Source: Anaerovirgula multivorans
GTDB lineage: Bacteria > Bacillota > Clostridia > Peptostreptococcales > Natronincolaceae
Length of the DNA: 64,000 nucleotides
Reading direction: 5' to 3'
Assembly (NCBI RefSeq): GCF_900188145.1
Contig: NZ_FZOJ01000001.1
Span: 186,001-250,000 of the forward strand
This document shows positions 1 to 8,152 of the stretch, piece after piece (positions within the stretch are counted from its first letter, which is position 1; each line of letters starts with the position of its first letter). The position numbers and the translations under genes were made by a program. The notes under the pieces were generated by a model, which made no database searches, was not told where the DNA came from, and was given only the letters and a program-made list of their open reading frames with translations.

Positions 1-295
1 CACCGATTAAAACAATCTTAGATACTAGTATTCTACTATCAATCCCGCCAACTGATATGAATCTTATCAATCCACTATCCTCTATCCCTTTGACCATAAA
101 TCCAACTTCATCCATATGGGCAGTAATAACAACATTGTAAGAGGAGTTAGGTGTTTTTTTCTCTGCTATAATATTTCCGATTCTATCTACTTTAACTTTA
201 TCGACAGTATCCTTCAGCTCTTCCAGTATAACATTACGAATCTCCCTCTCACACCCTGAAACACCAAAAGCACTCGTTAGTTTTTTTAATAGCAT
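1..295 (-). CDS. M42 family metallo-aminopeptidase, N-terminal part (cut by window start)
   Basis: Reading the minus strand from the ATG at 293-295 gives about 98 residues before the window ends. They begin MLLKKLTSAFGVSGCE and contain VVITAHMDEVGF, the first metal-ligand motif of M42 (FrvX/PepA-like) aminopeptidases, then a GGIDSR segment. The ATG has a GGAGG ribosome site about 9 nt upstream and overlaps the last codons of the M42 gene at 286-1341 by 10 bp, so the two are translationally coupled tandem paralogues. The remaining metal ligands and catalytic Glu lie outside the window, so activity cannot be judged. Family assignment is firm; the substrate (short peptides) is inferred from the family. 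Confidence 0.85.
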   Translation of the reverse strand, partial: MLLKKLTSAFGVSGCEREIRNVILEELKDTVDKVKVDRIGNIIAEKKTPNSSYNVVITAHMDEVGFMVKGIEDSGLIRFISVGGIDSRILVSKIVLIG

Positions 296-1341
296 GATAA
301 CAATTCCTCCAAATCCACTTGATTTAAGGCTACTATAAAATGGGCTAACAGTTTACCAGTTTTTTCAATATCAGAAATACTTATTGTTTCAACAGAAGTA
401 TGCATGTATCTTAATGGAATAGATAAAAGTCCAGTTGCTACACCTTCTTTTGAAACCTGCATAGGCCAAGCATCTGTTCCAGTTCGTCCTGGAGCTACTT
501 CTATCTGATAATCAACGTAATGCTTCCCTGCTACTTCCTTCAACTTTTTAAATACTTCAGGATGTATATTTGCTCCTAATGTTATGGCAGGTCCCTTGGT
601 CATTTCTATTGTATCAAATTTATTTAATTCTGGTGTTCTTCCAAAACCTACATCTATAGCAATTCCAATTTCGGGGTTGATTCCATAGGTTGAAGTGATT
701 GCACCTCTAGTACCTACTTCTTCTTGTACAGTACCAACACAGTAAACATCCATATCATGTTTCATTTCCGCTAGTTCCTTTACACATATATACATTGCTG
801 CAACTCCAGCTCGATCATCGAAGGCTTTTCCTGACATCCAATCATTCAATAAAAATGTTACATTTCTTTTTATCGTAATGACATCACCAATTTTGATTAA
901 AGACTCTACTTTTTCTTTATTTAAACCTACATCAACCACTAATTCTTCTATCTTTAATGCCTTACTTCTTTCTTGCTCCGTCGTTAGATGGGGAGGCTTC
1001 ACTCCAATAATTCCAAAAACTTTTTCTGTCCCGTGAACAATAACTTCTTGGCATAGCAATGTCCTTTGATCTATTCCTCCGATATTTGTAAATTGAATGT
1101 ATCCATTTTCATCAATTTCTTTCACCATAAGGCCTATTTCATCCATATGAGCCGCTAGCATGATTTTTCGCCCATCATTTTGTGTTCCTTTTTTAACACA
1201 AATGACATTGCCTAATGGATCAGTGTAAATGTTATCAGTATACTGTGCAAAAGATGTATATACTAATTCAGCAATCTCTTTTTCATGACCAGAAACACCA
1301 GTTGCTTCGGATAATTTTTGTAACAATTCTTTTATTTCCAT
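286..1341 (-). CDS. M42 family glutamyl/leucyl-type aminopeptidase
   Basis: A complete 351-residue M42 peptidase, a cytoplasmic di-metal enzyme that removes N-terminal residues from short peptides and usually forms dodecameric tetrahedra. Visible ligands: His65 in AAHMDEIG, Asp176 in the FDDRAG motif, the catalytic Glu207 and metal-binding Glu208 in QEEVGTRG, Asp230 in AIDVGFG, and His314 in RYMHTS. All residues expected of an active enzyme are present. Its stop lies inside the start of a second M42 gene (286-295), so they form an overlapping pair. A good ribosome site (AAAGGAAG) precedes the ATG. The original FrvX/cellulase-M label for this family is misleading; peptidase is the supported role. 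Substrate preference cannot be read from sequence. Confidence 0.93.
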   Translation of the reverse strand: MEIKELLQKLSEATGVSGHEKEIAELVYTSFAQYTDNIYTDPLGNVICVKKGTQNDGRKIMLAAHMDEIGLMVKEIDENGYIQFTNIGGIDQRTLLCQEVIVHGTEKVFGIIGVKPPHLTTEQERSKALKIEELVVDVGLNKEKVESLIKIGDVITIKRNVTFLLNDWMSGKAFDDRAGVAAMYICVKELAEMKHDMDVYCVGTVQEEVGTRGAITSTYGINPEIGIAIDVGFGRTPELNKFDTIEMTKGPAITLGANIHPEVFKKLKEVAGKHYVDYQIEVAPGRTGTDAWPMQVSKEGVATGLLSIPLRYMHTSVETISISDIEKTGKLLAHFIVALNQVDLEELLSCY

Positions 1342-1361
1342 AAGCAGCTTCCTTTCTTTGT

Positions 1362-2135
1362 TTAAAACATTTTTGTATAGAAAAAAGTTTTAATTGGTGC
1401 TAATTTATATCTATGCGGTAATATGATTTGTTCAGTACTTCCAACAAATAATATACCATTATTATTTAACGATTTATAAAATTTATGATACATTTCCGCT
1501 TTTGTTTCCTCTGTAAAATATATCATTACATTTCTACAGATAATCAAATCACAATCATCTGGATATTTATCCTCCAAAAGGTTATGCTGTTTAAAAGATA
1601 TTCTTTTCTTTATTTCATCAGAGATCTTGTAGCTTTCACTAATTTTTTCGAAATATTTATTTATAAACTCTATCGGGAGATTATCTAGACTCTTTTTTGA
1701 ATAAATACCCATATTGGCTTTAGCTAATGCGCCTTTATCGATATCTGTAGCTATAATATTAATTTCATGGATTGGAAGGAACTTTGTTAACAACATAACC
1801 AAAGAATATGGTTCTTCACCTGTTGAGCATGCGGCACTCCATATTTTAAGCCTTTTTTTGTTTTTTAGTAGTTCAGGAAACACTTCTTTTTCTAATGTAT
1901 TCCACTGTTGTGGATTTCGATAAAACTCAGATACATTTATTGTCAGGTAGTTAACAAATTCTTCTAATAACTTTGGGTTTTTTGTAAGCGCTTCAAAATA
2001 TTTTTCATATGTATCATAGCTATTGCGAGTTATTAAAGATTCAATTCTTCTTTTCATTTGTCTTTCTTTATAGCTAGATAAATTAATTCCTATCATTTTA
2101 TATATTTTTTCTTTAAAAACATTATAGCCTTCCAT
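1362..2135 (-). CDS. cheR: CheR chemotaxis protein-glutamate methyltransferase
   Basis: A 257-residue CheR that transfers methyl groups from S-adenosylmethionine to glutamates on chemoreceptors, acting against CheB/CheD in adaptation. The N-terminal all-alpha CheR_N domain (about residues 1-75, with MKRRIESLI) is followed by the Rossmann SAM-binding domain with the CheR signature CSTGEEPYS near residue 105, and the late motif IICRNVMIYF. It is complete. It lies next to rpsA and the M42 genes, far from the cheA-cheW-cheC-cheD block at the other end of this window. This separation resembles Bacillus, where cheR is also outside the main operon. Some orphan CheR proteins serve other pathways, but the length and lack of fused TPR or PAS domains argue for the chemotaxis role. 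Confidence 0.92.
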   Translation of the reverse strand: MEGYNVFKEKIYKMIGINLSSYKERQMKRRIESLITRNSYDTYEKYFEALTKNPKLLEEFVNYLTINVSEFYRNPQQWNTLEKEVFPELLKNKKRLKIWSAACSTGEEPYSLVMLLTKFLPIHEINIIATDIDKGALAKANMGIYSKKSLDNLPIEFINKYFEKISESYKISDEIKKRISFKQHNLLEDKYPDDCDLIICRNVMIYFTEETKAEMYHKFYKSLNNNGILFVGSTEQIILPHRYKLAPIKTFFYTKMF

Positions 2136-2225
2136 TTTCTGTCCCCCCTACTTATAACATTTTATTAATTACGGCTAAACTTTTTTATAGATAGAAATAG
2201 TATTTTATAATTTCCTACTGTATTG

Positions 2226-2255
2226 TAAAAAATAAAGAGTCTATGACTCTTTATT
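2226..2255 (-). terminator. Intrinsic terminator of the cmk-ispH-rpsA operon
   Basis: A perfect 11-bp stem (2231-2241 with 2245-2255) with a 3-nt loop is followed on the minus strand by a T-run (2227-2232). The rpsA stop codon (2241-2243) lies inside the hairpin. Confidence 0.85.
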
Positions 2256-3407
2256 TTCATTGATACTTTCAGGTGTATTAACAACATCTCCAATTTTTAC
2301 TGATTCATCATCGCTAATATATTCCTGTATCGTATCTTCTTCCTTCTTTTCTGTTGCTAGTATACTTAGACTAATTCGTTTTCCCTCTTTATTTATATCT
2401 AGAATTTTCACTTTTACTTTTTCATGGACATTTAAAACATCAGAAGGCTTTGCAATATGCTTGTCACTAATTTGCGAGATATGAACTAATCCATCTAAAC
2501 CTGGTTCTAGTTCAATAAAAGCACCAAAATCTAGTAATTTTACAACTTTACCTTCTACAATATCTCCTGCTTTATAATTCTCTTCAACGGAATTCCAAGG
2601 TTGTGGTTGTGTGTTTTTTAGACTTAAGGATATTTTCTCAGCAGTTTTATCAAAATCTAAAACCTCAACTTCTACAATATCTCCACTTTTTAATATTTCT
2701 GATGGATGTTTGACTCTTCCCCATGACATCTCAGAAATATGTACTAAACCATCAATTCCTCCGATATCAATAAAAGCACCAAAATCCGTGATTTGTCTTA
2801 CTTCTCCTTTTATACGTTGACCCTTTTCTAATTGGTTGAAGACTTCATGTTTCTTTTCTTTCTTCTCTTCAACTACAACTATTTTTCTTGATAATACTAC
2901 TTTGTTTTTTTTTCGATCAAATTCTATAATTTTTGTATTAAAGCTTTTACCAACAAAGCTTTTTAAATCCTCTACATATTTATCAGACAATTGACTAGCC
3001 GGAATAAAACATCTTATTCCTCTCGATATTGAAACAACACCACCTCGAACAGCTTCAATAACTTTAGTTTCTACCAAGGACTGAGACTCTTTATTTTTTT
3101 CCAAGTCTAGCCAACCCTTTTCAATATCTACTTTCTTTTTAGATAATAAAACATTGCCTTCACCATCATCTACCTTAATAACATATACTTTTATTTCATC
3201 TCCTATTTTTACAATATCATGTGGGTTAATTGAATTATCATTGGAGATTTCGTTTCTAGGTATGATCCCATCGGCTTTGTAGCCAACGTTTACAACAATT
3301 TCATCTCCTGTAACGTTTATTACTTTACCTGTTACTATATCCCCTCTATGTAATCTTATCATAGACTTTTCTATTTCTTCCATCAAATTTTCCATTTCAT
3401 TATTCAT
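2241..3407 (-). CDS. rpsA: Ribosomal protein S1-like, four S1 domains
   Basis: A 388-residue protein of four consecutive S1 (OB-fold RNA-binding) domains: about 18-85 (GDIVTGKVI), 100-165, 190-260 (GAFIDIGGIDGLVHISE) and 275-345 (GAFIELEPGLDGLVHIS), ending in an acidic tail. This is the short Firmicute S1/YpfD type, shorter than the six-domain proteobacterial S1. Domain 2 is the most divergent. In many Clostridia this protein is fused to IspH; here the two genes are separate, 21 bp from the IspH stop. Family members bind mRNA and may help ribosomes load, but low-GC Gram-positives usually do not depend on S1 for initiation, so the exact role is uncertain. Confidence 0.9.
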   Translation of the reverse strand: MNNEMENLMEEIEKSMIRLHRGDIVTGKVINVTGDEIVVNVGYKADGIIPRNEISNDNSINPHDIVKIGDEIKVYVIKVDDGEGNVLLSKKKVDIEKGWLDLEKNKESQSLVETKVIEAVRGGVVSISRGIRCFIPASQLSDKYVEDLKSFVGKSFNTKIIEFDRKKNKVVLSRKIVVVEEKKEKKHEVFNQLEKGQRIKGEVRQITDFGAFIDIGGIDGLVHISEMSWGRVKHPSEILKSGDIVEVEVLDFDKTAEKISLSLKNTQPQPWNSVEENYKAGDIVEGKVVKLLDFGAFIELEPGLDGLVHISQISDKHIAKPSDVLNVHEKVKVKILDINKEGKRISLSILATEKKEEDTIQEYISDDESVKIGDVVNTPESINENKES

Positions 3408-3428
3408 TTTGTAGCCTCCTTAGTTAAA

Positions 3429-4271
3429 TTATATATTACTTAGTTTATGAATAATTTCATTAATAATCCATTTTGGGGTAGATGCTCCAGCAGTTACACC
3501 AACTATTTTGTATTGTTTTATATCTTTTAGCGGTAAATCTTCTACAGTTTCTACATGGTAGGTAGCATCAGGTTTTATTTCTTCACAGATAGACACTAGC
3601 TTTTGAGTATTGGAACTATGATATCCGCCAATTACAATCATTGCCTCTACCTTCTCTGCTAAGTTTTTTGCTGCCAGTTGTCTTTCTTTAGTGGCTGAAC
3701 AAATCGTATTAAATTTTACAATTTCATTTGCATAATTTTCTAGTTGTTCAATAATTTTTTCATATTGATCAACTGACATTGTTGTCTGCGCTACTACACA
3801 TAGCTTATCAAACTTAGGTATTTGTTTTAAATTCTCTTCATCTTTTATAATGATCGCTTCATTATTACACCATCCATTAATCCCTATAACCTCTGGATGT
3901 TTTGGATTACCAATGATAGCTATAGTATATCCTTTATCATGATATTTCTTAGCAATATTTTGTATTCTTCTTACAAATGGGCAGGTTGCATCAATAATGT
4001 TTAATCCTTTGTCTTTAGCAATTTCATATATTTCTTCTGATACGCCATGGGATCTCACAATGACTGATCCAGTAGATATATCATTAATATCTTCAAATAC
4101 TTTTACCCCTTTCTCTTCTAAGTCTTTTACTACCTGATTATTATGTATAAGGGGGCCTAGTGAAGAAATGTTATCTTTCACTTGCTTTTTTTCTAATTCT
4201 TCAAAGGTAGTGTTGATGGCTTTTTCTACTCCAAAGCAAAATCCTGAGTAGTCAGCTAGTATTACTTTCAT
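3429..4271 (-). CDS. ispH: 4-hydroxy-3-methylbut-2-enyl diphosphate reductase (IspH/LytB)
   Basis: Last enzyme of the non-mevalonate isoprenoid pathway; it reduces HMBPP to IPP and DMAPP with a [4Fe-4S] cluster. The three cluster cysteines are visible in SGFCFGVEKA (Cys12), DATCPFV and ICSATKERQ, with the substrate-binding histidines in LGPLIHNNQ and the SHG motif. I place the start at the ATG at 4269-4271, directly behind AGGAGG, rather than at an upstream in-frame Met that would add eight residues; this gives 280 residues. The pathway partners dxr (51933-53075) and ispG (49597-50652) are elsewhere in this window. Its link with cmk and rpsA is a conserved clostridial arrangement. Confidence 0.95.
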   Translation of the reverse strand: MKVILADYSGFCFGVEKAINTTFEELEKKQVKDNISSLGPLIHNNQVVKDLEEKGVKVFEDINDISTGSVIVRSHGVSEEIYEIAKDKGLNIIDATCPFVRRIQNIAKKYHDKGYTIAIIGNPKHPEVIGINGWCNNEAIIIKDEENLKQIPKFDKLCVVAQTTMSVDQYEKIIEQLENYANEIVKFNTICSATKERQLAAKNLAEKVEAMIVIGGYHSSNTQKLVSICEEIKPDATYHVETVEDLPLKDIKQYKIVGVTAGASTPKWIINEIIHKLSNI

Positions 4272-4400
4272 TATTAGCCTCCTGTTAAACAACATGTTAT
4301 GTTAAGTATTTTATCATAAAAAGTAGTCCAAAATTAATTTCTATAAAATATTAAAAATTCCTTCTTTATTATTTAATAGTTTTTGAAAAGGTTATCATTC

Positions 4401-5087
4401 TTAGTTGTTTAATAAAGTATTACTATCCTTTTTTATTTTTTTCATAATCAAATTTATTATCCTTTCTACTACTTCATCTATGTTTAAACCTGTAGTGTCT
4501 ATAATGATAGCATCTTCTGCTTTAACTAATGGAGCGTACTCTCGCTCAGTATCAATTCTATCCCTTTCCACTATCGACTTTTCAATATCCTTTAAGTCTA
4601 TATTTTCACCCTGCTTTAACAGCTCAGAATATCGTCTGTATGCTCTTTCTTCAATCGAAGCTGTTAAAAATATTTTTATATCTGCATCTGGCAAAACAAA
4701 AGTACCAATATCTCTACCATCCATAACTACACTATTACCCAATGCAATTTTTTTTTGAAGTTTAACTAATATTTTTCTCACTCCGGGAATCTGAGCTATG
4801 TAGGAAACATGATCATTTACCCCTTGACTTCTTATCTCATCCTTTACATATTTTGCATCAACATATAACTCGCCTTTATTAATATTTATATCCGTATTAG
4901 CTGCCAGTTGAATTATTTCTTCATGATTATACATACTTATATTATTCATAATAGCTTTATAAGTTAAAGCTCTATACATAGCACCAGTATCAATATATGT
5001 TATATCAAGACTTTCAGCTATTTTTTTAGCGATTGTACTCTTACCTGCTCCTGCTGGTCCATCAATAGCTATTTGTATATTATTCAA
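4401..5087 (-). CDS. cmk: Cytidylate kinase (TTG start)
   Basis: Phosphorylates CMP and dCMP to the diphosphates with ATP in pyrimidine salvage and recycling. The P-loop DGPAGAGKST is at the N-terminus, followed by YIDTGAMYRALT, the DGRDIGTFVLPDA motif that binds CMP, and the lid arginines RDRIDTERE. The likely start is the TTG at 5085-5087, seven bases behind GGGAGG, giving 228 residues, the usual length. An upstream in-frame ATG lies inside that ribosome site and would add unrelated residues. First gene of a cmk-ispH-rpsA group; the plsC gene often found between cmk and ispH is missing. The gap to ispH is about 130 bp, so some internal regulation is possible. Confidence 0.94.
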   Translation of the reverse strand: MNNIQIAIDGPAGAGKSTIAKKIAESLDITYIDTGAMYRALTYKAIMNNISMYNHEEIIQLAANTDININKGELYVDAKYVKDEIRSQGVNDHVSYIAQIPGVRKILVKLQKKIALGNSVVMDGRDIGTFVLPDADIKIFLTASIEERAYRRYSELLKQGENIDLKDIEKSIVERDRIDTEREYAPLVKAEDAIIIDTTGLNIDEVVERIINLIMKKIKKDSNTLLNN

Positions 5088-5113
5088 TAATATTCCTCCC
5101 ATTAAAGTGTTTA

Positions 5114-5132
5114 AACCACCAGTAGGGTGGTT
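5114..5132. repeat. Inverted repeat upstream of cmk
   Basis: Seven-bp arms AACCACC/GGTGGTT with a 5-nt loop lie about 27-45 bp upstream of the cmk start, within the probable 5' leader. It is not followed by a T-run in the gene's direction, so it may be an operator or leader hairpin; no function can be assigned. Confidence 0.4.
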
Positions 5133-5202
5133 ATTTTTGCTTAACCTCTCTGTTGTGGCATACACTATTAAAATTATACATTAATTTTTTCAATTACTCA
5201 AG

Positions 5203-5297
5203 TATAGATATACGCTTATAGAGTTTAATACACTAATGGCTACATTTGCAGTCTTCAGCAATAGATGAAAGCATATGAAATTAAAGTATAGAGGCTA
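5203..5297. repeat. Dispersed palindromic repeat, family 1, copy A (diverged)
   Basis: Starts TATAGATATACGC and ends near GTATAGAGGCTATT, with the core words ACACTAATGGCTACATTTG and CAGTC shared with the copies at 19633, 36038 and 50671. It fills the gap between the cmk leader and the membrane-protein gene. The right half of the core is degraded. No coding potential seen. Confidence 0.6.
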
Positions 5298-5750
5298 TTA
5301 AAATCGAATTAAGCATAGAAATTCTATATTCTGGTTCACAATAACTTGCCTTGCTAAGTCTTCTCCTTTTAGTTTTAGAGATTTATCTACCACTTCTAGT
5401 TTTATCTTATCTTTATACATGGTACCATTAATTTGAACTACATCTCCTTTTTTTACAGGAACTAGCAGCACTTCGTCTTTTCTAAATGTTTGAAAAATTT
5501 CACCATTAATTAACACCTCCAGGTCAGGATAATTCTTATCTGCTATCAACTGTAGCTTTATAAAACTTTCTTGATCTAATGGCAGATATAAGCTATATTG
5601 GCTTCTGTCACTAAAATAGGAGGTATGATAGTATCTAAAGTAATTTGTATAATAGTTAAAAACAAGAATTCCTAAAATAAAATGTATTGAAATAAAGAAA
5701 AAGATTTTTTCTATTTTATCTATCTTCAAACTTTTCATTGTCTTCACCAT
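5298..5750 (-). CDS. Small predicted membrane-anchored protein, function unknown
   Basis: A 150-residue protein I do not recognise. Residues about 14-35 form one strongly hydrophobic segment (FFFISIHFILGILVFNYY) after a lysine-rich start, giving an N-in membrane anchor. The rest is a soluble, probably beta-rich outer domain with alternating charged and hydrophobic runs (LEVLINGEIFQTF, VLLVPVKKGDVVQINGTMY). No cysteine pair, signal-peptidase site or catalytic motif stands out. It starts 6 bp after the histidine-phosphatase gene and so is probably co-transcribed with it. An internal Met5 start behind GGTGA is equally possible. The PVKKGDVVQI segment resembles adhesion or PilZ-like small beta domains only loosely; no function is claimed. 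Confidence 0.6.
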   Translation of the reverse strand: MVKTMKSLKIDKIEKIFFFISIHFILGILVFNYYTNYFRYYHTSYFSDRSQYSLYLPLDQESFIKLQLIADKNYPDLEVLINGEIFQTFRKDEVLLVPVKKGDVVQINGTMYKDKIKLEVVDKSLKLKGEDLARQVIVNQNIEFLCLIRF

Positions 5751-5756
5751 GATTTC

Positions 5757-6362
5757 TTATTTTAAATGACATTGATCATTATATTTCAATAATACAGGTC
5801 CATAATTTTCAAAACTAATAATATTTAGACTACAATTTTGTTGTTTTAATCGATAATAACTACATAATTCCATTCCCAAAATATGTAATAGTAATAATTT
5901 AATGATTGTACTGTGACTAATCACTAATATGTTAGAATAGAAGGAATTAATAACTAGTCTTTCAAAAAATTTTACTATTCTTTCTTGAGCTGCTAATAGT
6001 TTTTCGCCCTCTGGTATACAGACGTTATGTGGTTCGTTTCTCCATTTCTTTAATTCATTAGGATACAATCTTTCTATTTCTTGACTCGTTAGCCCCTCCC
6101 ATCGTCCATAATTGATTTCATTTAAATCTTCATTACAAAAATATGGTACATTGACTCTATTACTGATAATTGACGCTGTTGATTTAGCCCTAGATAAGCA
6201 ACTTGAGTAAATAACTTCGATATTCTCATTTATTAGTCTTTCTGCCAATAAATCTGCCTGCTGTAATCCTAGCTCAGTCAATTCAGAATCCTTTATACCC
6301 TGTGTTCTTCCTTGTAGATTCCAATTGGTTTCTCCATGTCTAGCTATATATAATTTTTTCAT
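5757..6362 (-). CDS. Histidine phosphatase family protein (GpmB/CobC-like)
   Basis: A 201-residue branch of the phosphoglycerate-mutase-like superfamily. The phospho-accepting histidine is in YIARHGETNWN (RHG motif, residue 9), the second arginine in the SRAKSTA segment, the acid/base Glu in NEINYGRWEG, and the second catalytic histidine in VISHSTIIK. All four core residues are present, so it is probably an active cytoplasmic phosphatase. The family contains phosphoglycerate mutases, alpha-ribazole phosphatase (CobC) and broad phosphatases, and sequence alone does not choose between them. No cobalamin genes are nearby, which weakens a CobC reading. It lies in an apparent two-gene unit with the membrane protein at 5298-5750. 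Confidence 0.85.
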   Translation of the reverse strand: MKKLYIARHGETNWNLQGRTQGIKDSELTELGLQQADLLAERLINENIEVIYSSCLSRAKSTASIISNRVNVPYFCNEDLNEINYGRWEGLTSQEIERLYPNELKKWRNEPHNVCIPEGEKLLAAQERIVKFFERLVINSFYSNILVISHSTIIKLLLLHILGMELCSYYRLKQQNCSLNIISFENYGPVLLKYNDQCHLK

Positions 6363-6443
6363 TTTATCTTGCCTCTATTTGTAAGTATAGTTTTTTTTAT
6401 TTATGCTCAAATACTAAGGAAATTATTACAACTATTCATATAA

Positions 6444-6481
6444 CAAAAAAATAGAGTACCTTTTTATTATTAGGTACCCTA
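6444..6481 (-). terminator. Intrinsic terminator downstream of the rpiR-type regulator
   Basis: Stem TAG.GTACC / GGTAC.CTA (6452-6481, 12-nt loop) followed on the minus strand by seven Ts (6445-6451). It ends the unit that contains kor and the regulator at 6647-7513. Confidence 0.75.
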
Positions 6482-6504
6482 ATCTTTTTTTATGATCAAT
6501 AAAA

Positions 6505-6570
6505 AAGTAGATGACTCAAATCTTTGATTTGATATCAGTCACTTTCACAGAGTAAAATTAAAACTTTATA
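6505..6570. repeat. Family 1 repeat, isolated GATGAC hairpin module (copy E)
   Basis: About 60 bp nearly identical to 50825-50890: GTAGATGAC, an inverted repeat CAAATC-TTT-GATTTG, then TCAGTCACTTTCACAGAGT. It stands alone here, without the core module seen in copies B, C and D, which shows that the family is modular. Confidence 0.65.
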
Positions 6571-6646
6571 GGATTATATATAAGTTATCATTTTCGTTAT
6601 TTGTTCCATCTAAGGTAGATCTTTAACTTTTTCAAAAGAAGACTTT

Positions 6647-7513
6647 TTACTTTTCTGTATCATAAACATGATGTTTATCCCATAAAGTCTCTAATTTATT
6701 AAAGTATGCTGTTATTTCTTCTTTTTCTCGCATCCCAACTGCTATTGTGAGTGCATTAATTAAGCTTAAGGGGGCTACTAGGGAATCGACGAAGGATGCC
6801 ATATTATTTTTAGCTGTTAAACAGTAATTAGATATTCCATATATTGGTGACATAAAGCTATCAGTAATTGAAACAATCGTTGCATTTTGTTCTTTAGCAT
6901 ATTTTAGTGCTTCTACAGTTCGATTAGAGTATCTTGGAAAGCTTATACCAATAACTAAATCTTTATCAGATACCCTAAGCATTTGTTCAAAAATATCGCT
7001 AATGCCGTATCCTACAATTTTCACATTATCTAGAATCATATTTAAATAAAATCCTAAGTATTGGGCTAATGCTGTTGAACTTCTAAGTCCAATGATATAG
7101 ATCTTGTCCGCAGCTAATATCTTATCCACAACTGTTTGAAAGACTTCAAAATCCATACTTTCTTGTGTAGAACGAATATTTTCTATATCAGATTTGAACA
7201 TTTTCTTTAAAATCATCTCTTCGCCAGAGTAATCTCTAGCCATTTCTACCCGTTGAACAGTCGTAAGCTTTACTTTGATAATGTCCTGTAAACCTTTCTG
7301 TAGTTGAGGGTATCCATCAAAACCTAAAGCGTTTGCAAATCTTACAACTGTGGATTCACTAACTCCAACGATCTTAGATAATTTTGAAGCAGTCATAAAT
7401 GCAGCTTTATCATAATTATCAACAATATATTGTGCAATCAGTTTTTGTCCTTTACTTAATCTAGTAAAGTTTTTTTGGATCTCTTGTATTAAATCTTTTT
7501 TTTCCTCTTTCAT
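6647..7513 (-). CDS. MurR/RpiR family transcriptional regulator
   Basis: A 288-residue regulator with the usual two parts: an N-terminal HTH_6 DNA-binding domain (about 5-80, with the helix-turn-helix KLSKIVGVSESTVVRFANALGF) and a C-terminal SIS sugar-phosphate-binding domain (about 125-265, with GLRSSTALAQYLGFYL and IGISFPRYSNRTVEALKYA). Regulators of this family usually sense phosphorylated sugars. It starts 50 bp after the last gene of the 2-oxoacid:ferredoxin oxidoreductase cluster, with no terminator seen between, so it is probably the distal gene of that operon. Paired direct repeats in front of korD are candidate operators. The ligand cannot be predicted; a sugar-phosphate sensor linked to an oxoacid oxidoreductase is unusual but possible. 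Confidence 0.88.
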   Translation of the reverse strand: MKEEKKDLIQEIQKNFTRLSKGQKLIAQYIVDNYDKAAFMTASKLSKIVGVSESTVVRFANALGFDGYPQLQKGLQDIIKVKLTTVQRVEMARDYSGEEMILKKMFKSDIENIRSTQESMDFEVFQTVVDKILAADKIYIIGLRSSTALAQYLGFYLNMILDNVKIVGYGISDIFEQMLRVSDKDLVIGISFPRYSNRTVEALKYAKEQNATIVSITDSFMSPIYGISNYCLTAKNNMASFVDSLVAPLSLINALTIAVGMREKEEITAYFNKLETLWDKHHVYDTEK

Positions 7514-7562
7514 AGGTCCTCATCCCACTTTTATAATATTTTTGTATTAAATACTTAATATT

Positions 7563-8117
7563 CTAAACAATGACCTTCAAGGATGTGTGTTCTTCAACTA
7601 AATGATATCCTTCCATCAAAGCTTGTTTGTTTAACTCCTCTGTTCCTTTAGGAACTCTATTAAGAACTGCTTTCTCTAGTGCTTCCTTTGTAACAATGTT
7701 TGTTAACTGTTGAATTGAACCAATTGCTACAATATTAGCAACCATAGATTTACCGACTTTTTCTGCAGCCGTTGATAATATTGGTATCTGTAGAATTTTA
7801 TGAGTTGTATTATTATGTTTTACTATTGAATCAATAATCAGAATACCATCATCTTTTAATGTCTTTATATATTTGTCATATGCCACTTGAGTTAAAGCTA
7901 ATAATACGTCTGCCTTTTCTACCTTGGGATAATCAATGACATCACTACTAATAATTACTTCAGCCTTGCTAGCACCACCTCTTGCTTCAGGCCCATAGGA
8001 TTGAGATTGCACAGCATTTTTTCCATCTATTATTGCCGCTTCTGCTAAAATAATACCACCTAGAATTAAGCCTTGACCCCCAGAGCCACTGAGTCTTATT
8101 TCCTGTTGACTCTTCAT
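7563..8117 (-). CDS. korC: 2-oxoacid:ferredoxin oxidoreductase, gamma subunit
   Basis: A 184-residue gamma subunit (POR/KOR gamma domain). It begins QEIRLSGSGGQGLILGG, the glycine-rich hallmark of this subunit, and has the QSYGPEARGGASKAEVI motif that contacts the other subunits. With the beta, alpha and ferredoxin genes upstream it forms a four-subunit enzyme that decarboxylates a 2-oxoacid to an acyl-CoA and reduces ferredoxin, reversibly. It is 35 bp from the beta gene and the last enzyme gene before the RpiR-type regulator. Gene order delta-alpha-beta-gamma with separate short genes is typical of 2-oxoglutarate (Kor) enzymes, though branched-chain oxoacid (Vor) enzymes look alike. Confidence 0.88.
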   Translation of the reverse strand: MKSQQEIRLSGSGGQGLILGGIILAEAAIIDGKNAVQSQSYGPEARGGASKAEVIISSDVIDYPKVEKADVLLALTQVAYDKYIKTLKDDGILIIDSIVKHNNTTHKILQIPILSTAAEKVGKSMVANIVAIGSIQQLTNIVTKEALEKAVLNRVPKGTEELNKQALMEGYHLVEEHTSLKVIV

Positions 8118-8152
8118 AACATCTCTCCTTTAATCTACTTAATTTTTTTAGA

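Noticed and set aside
6363-6646. A short gene between the histidine phosphatase and the RpiR-type regulator
   Set aside because: The stretch holds a terminator and a repeat module, and no open frame with a ribosome site.
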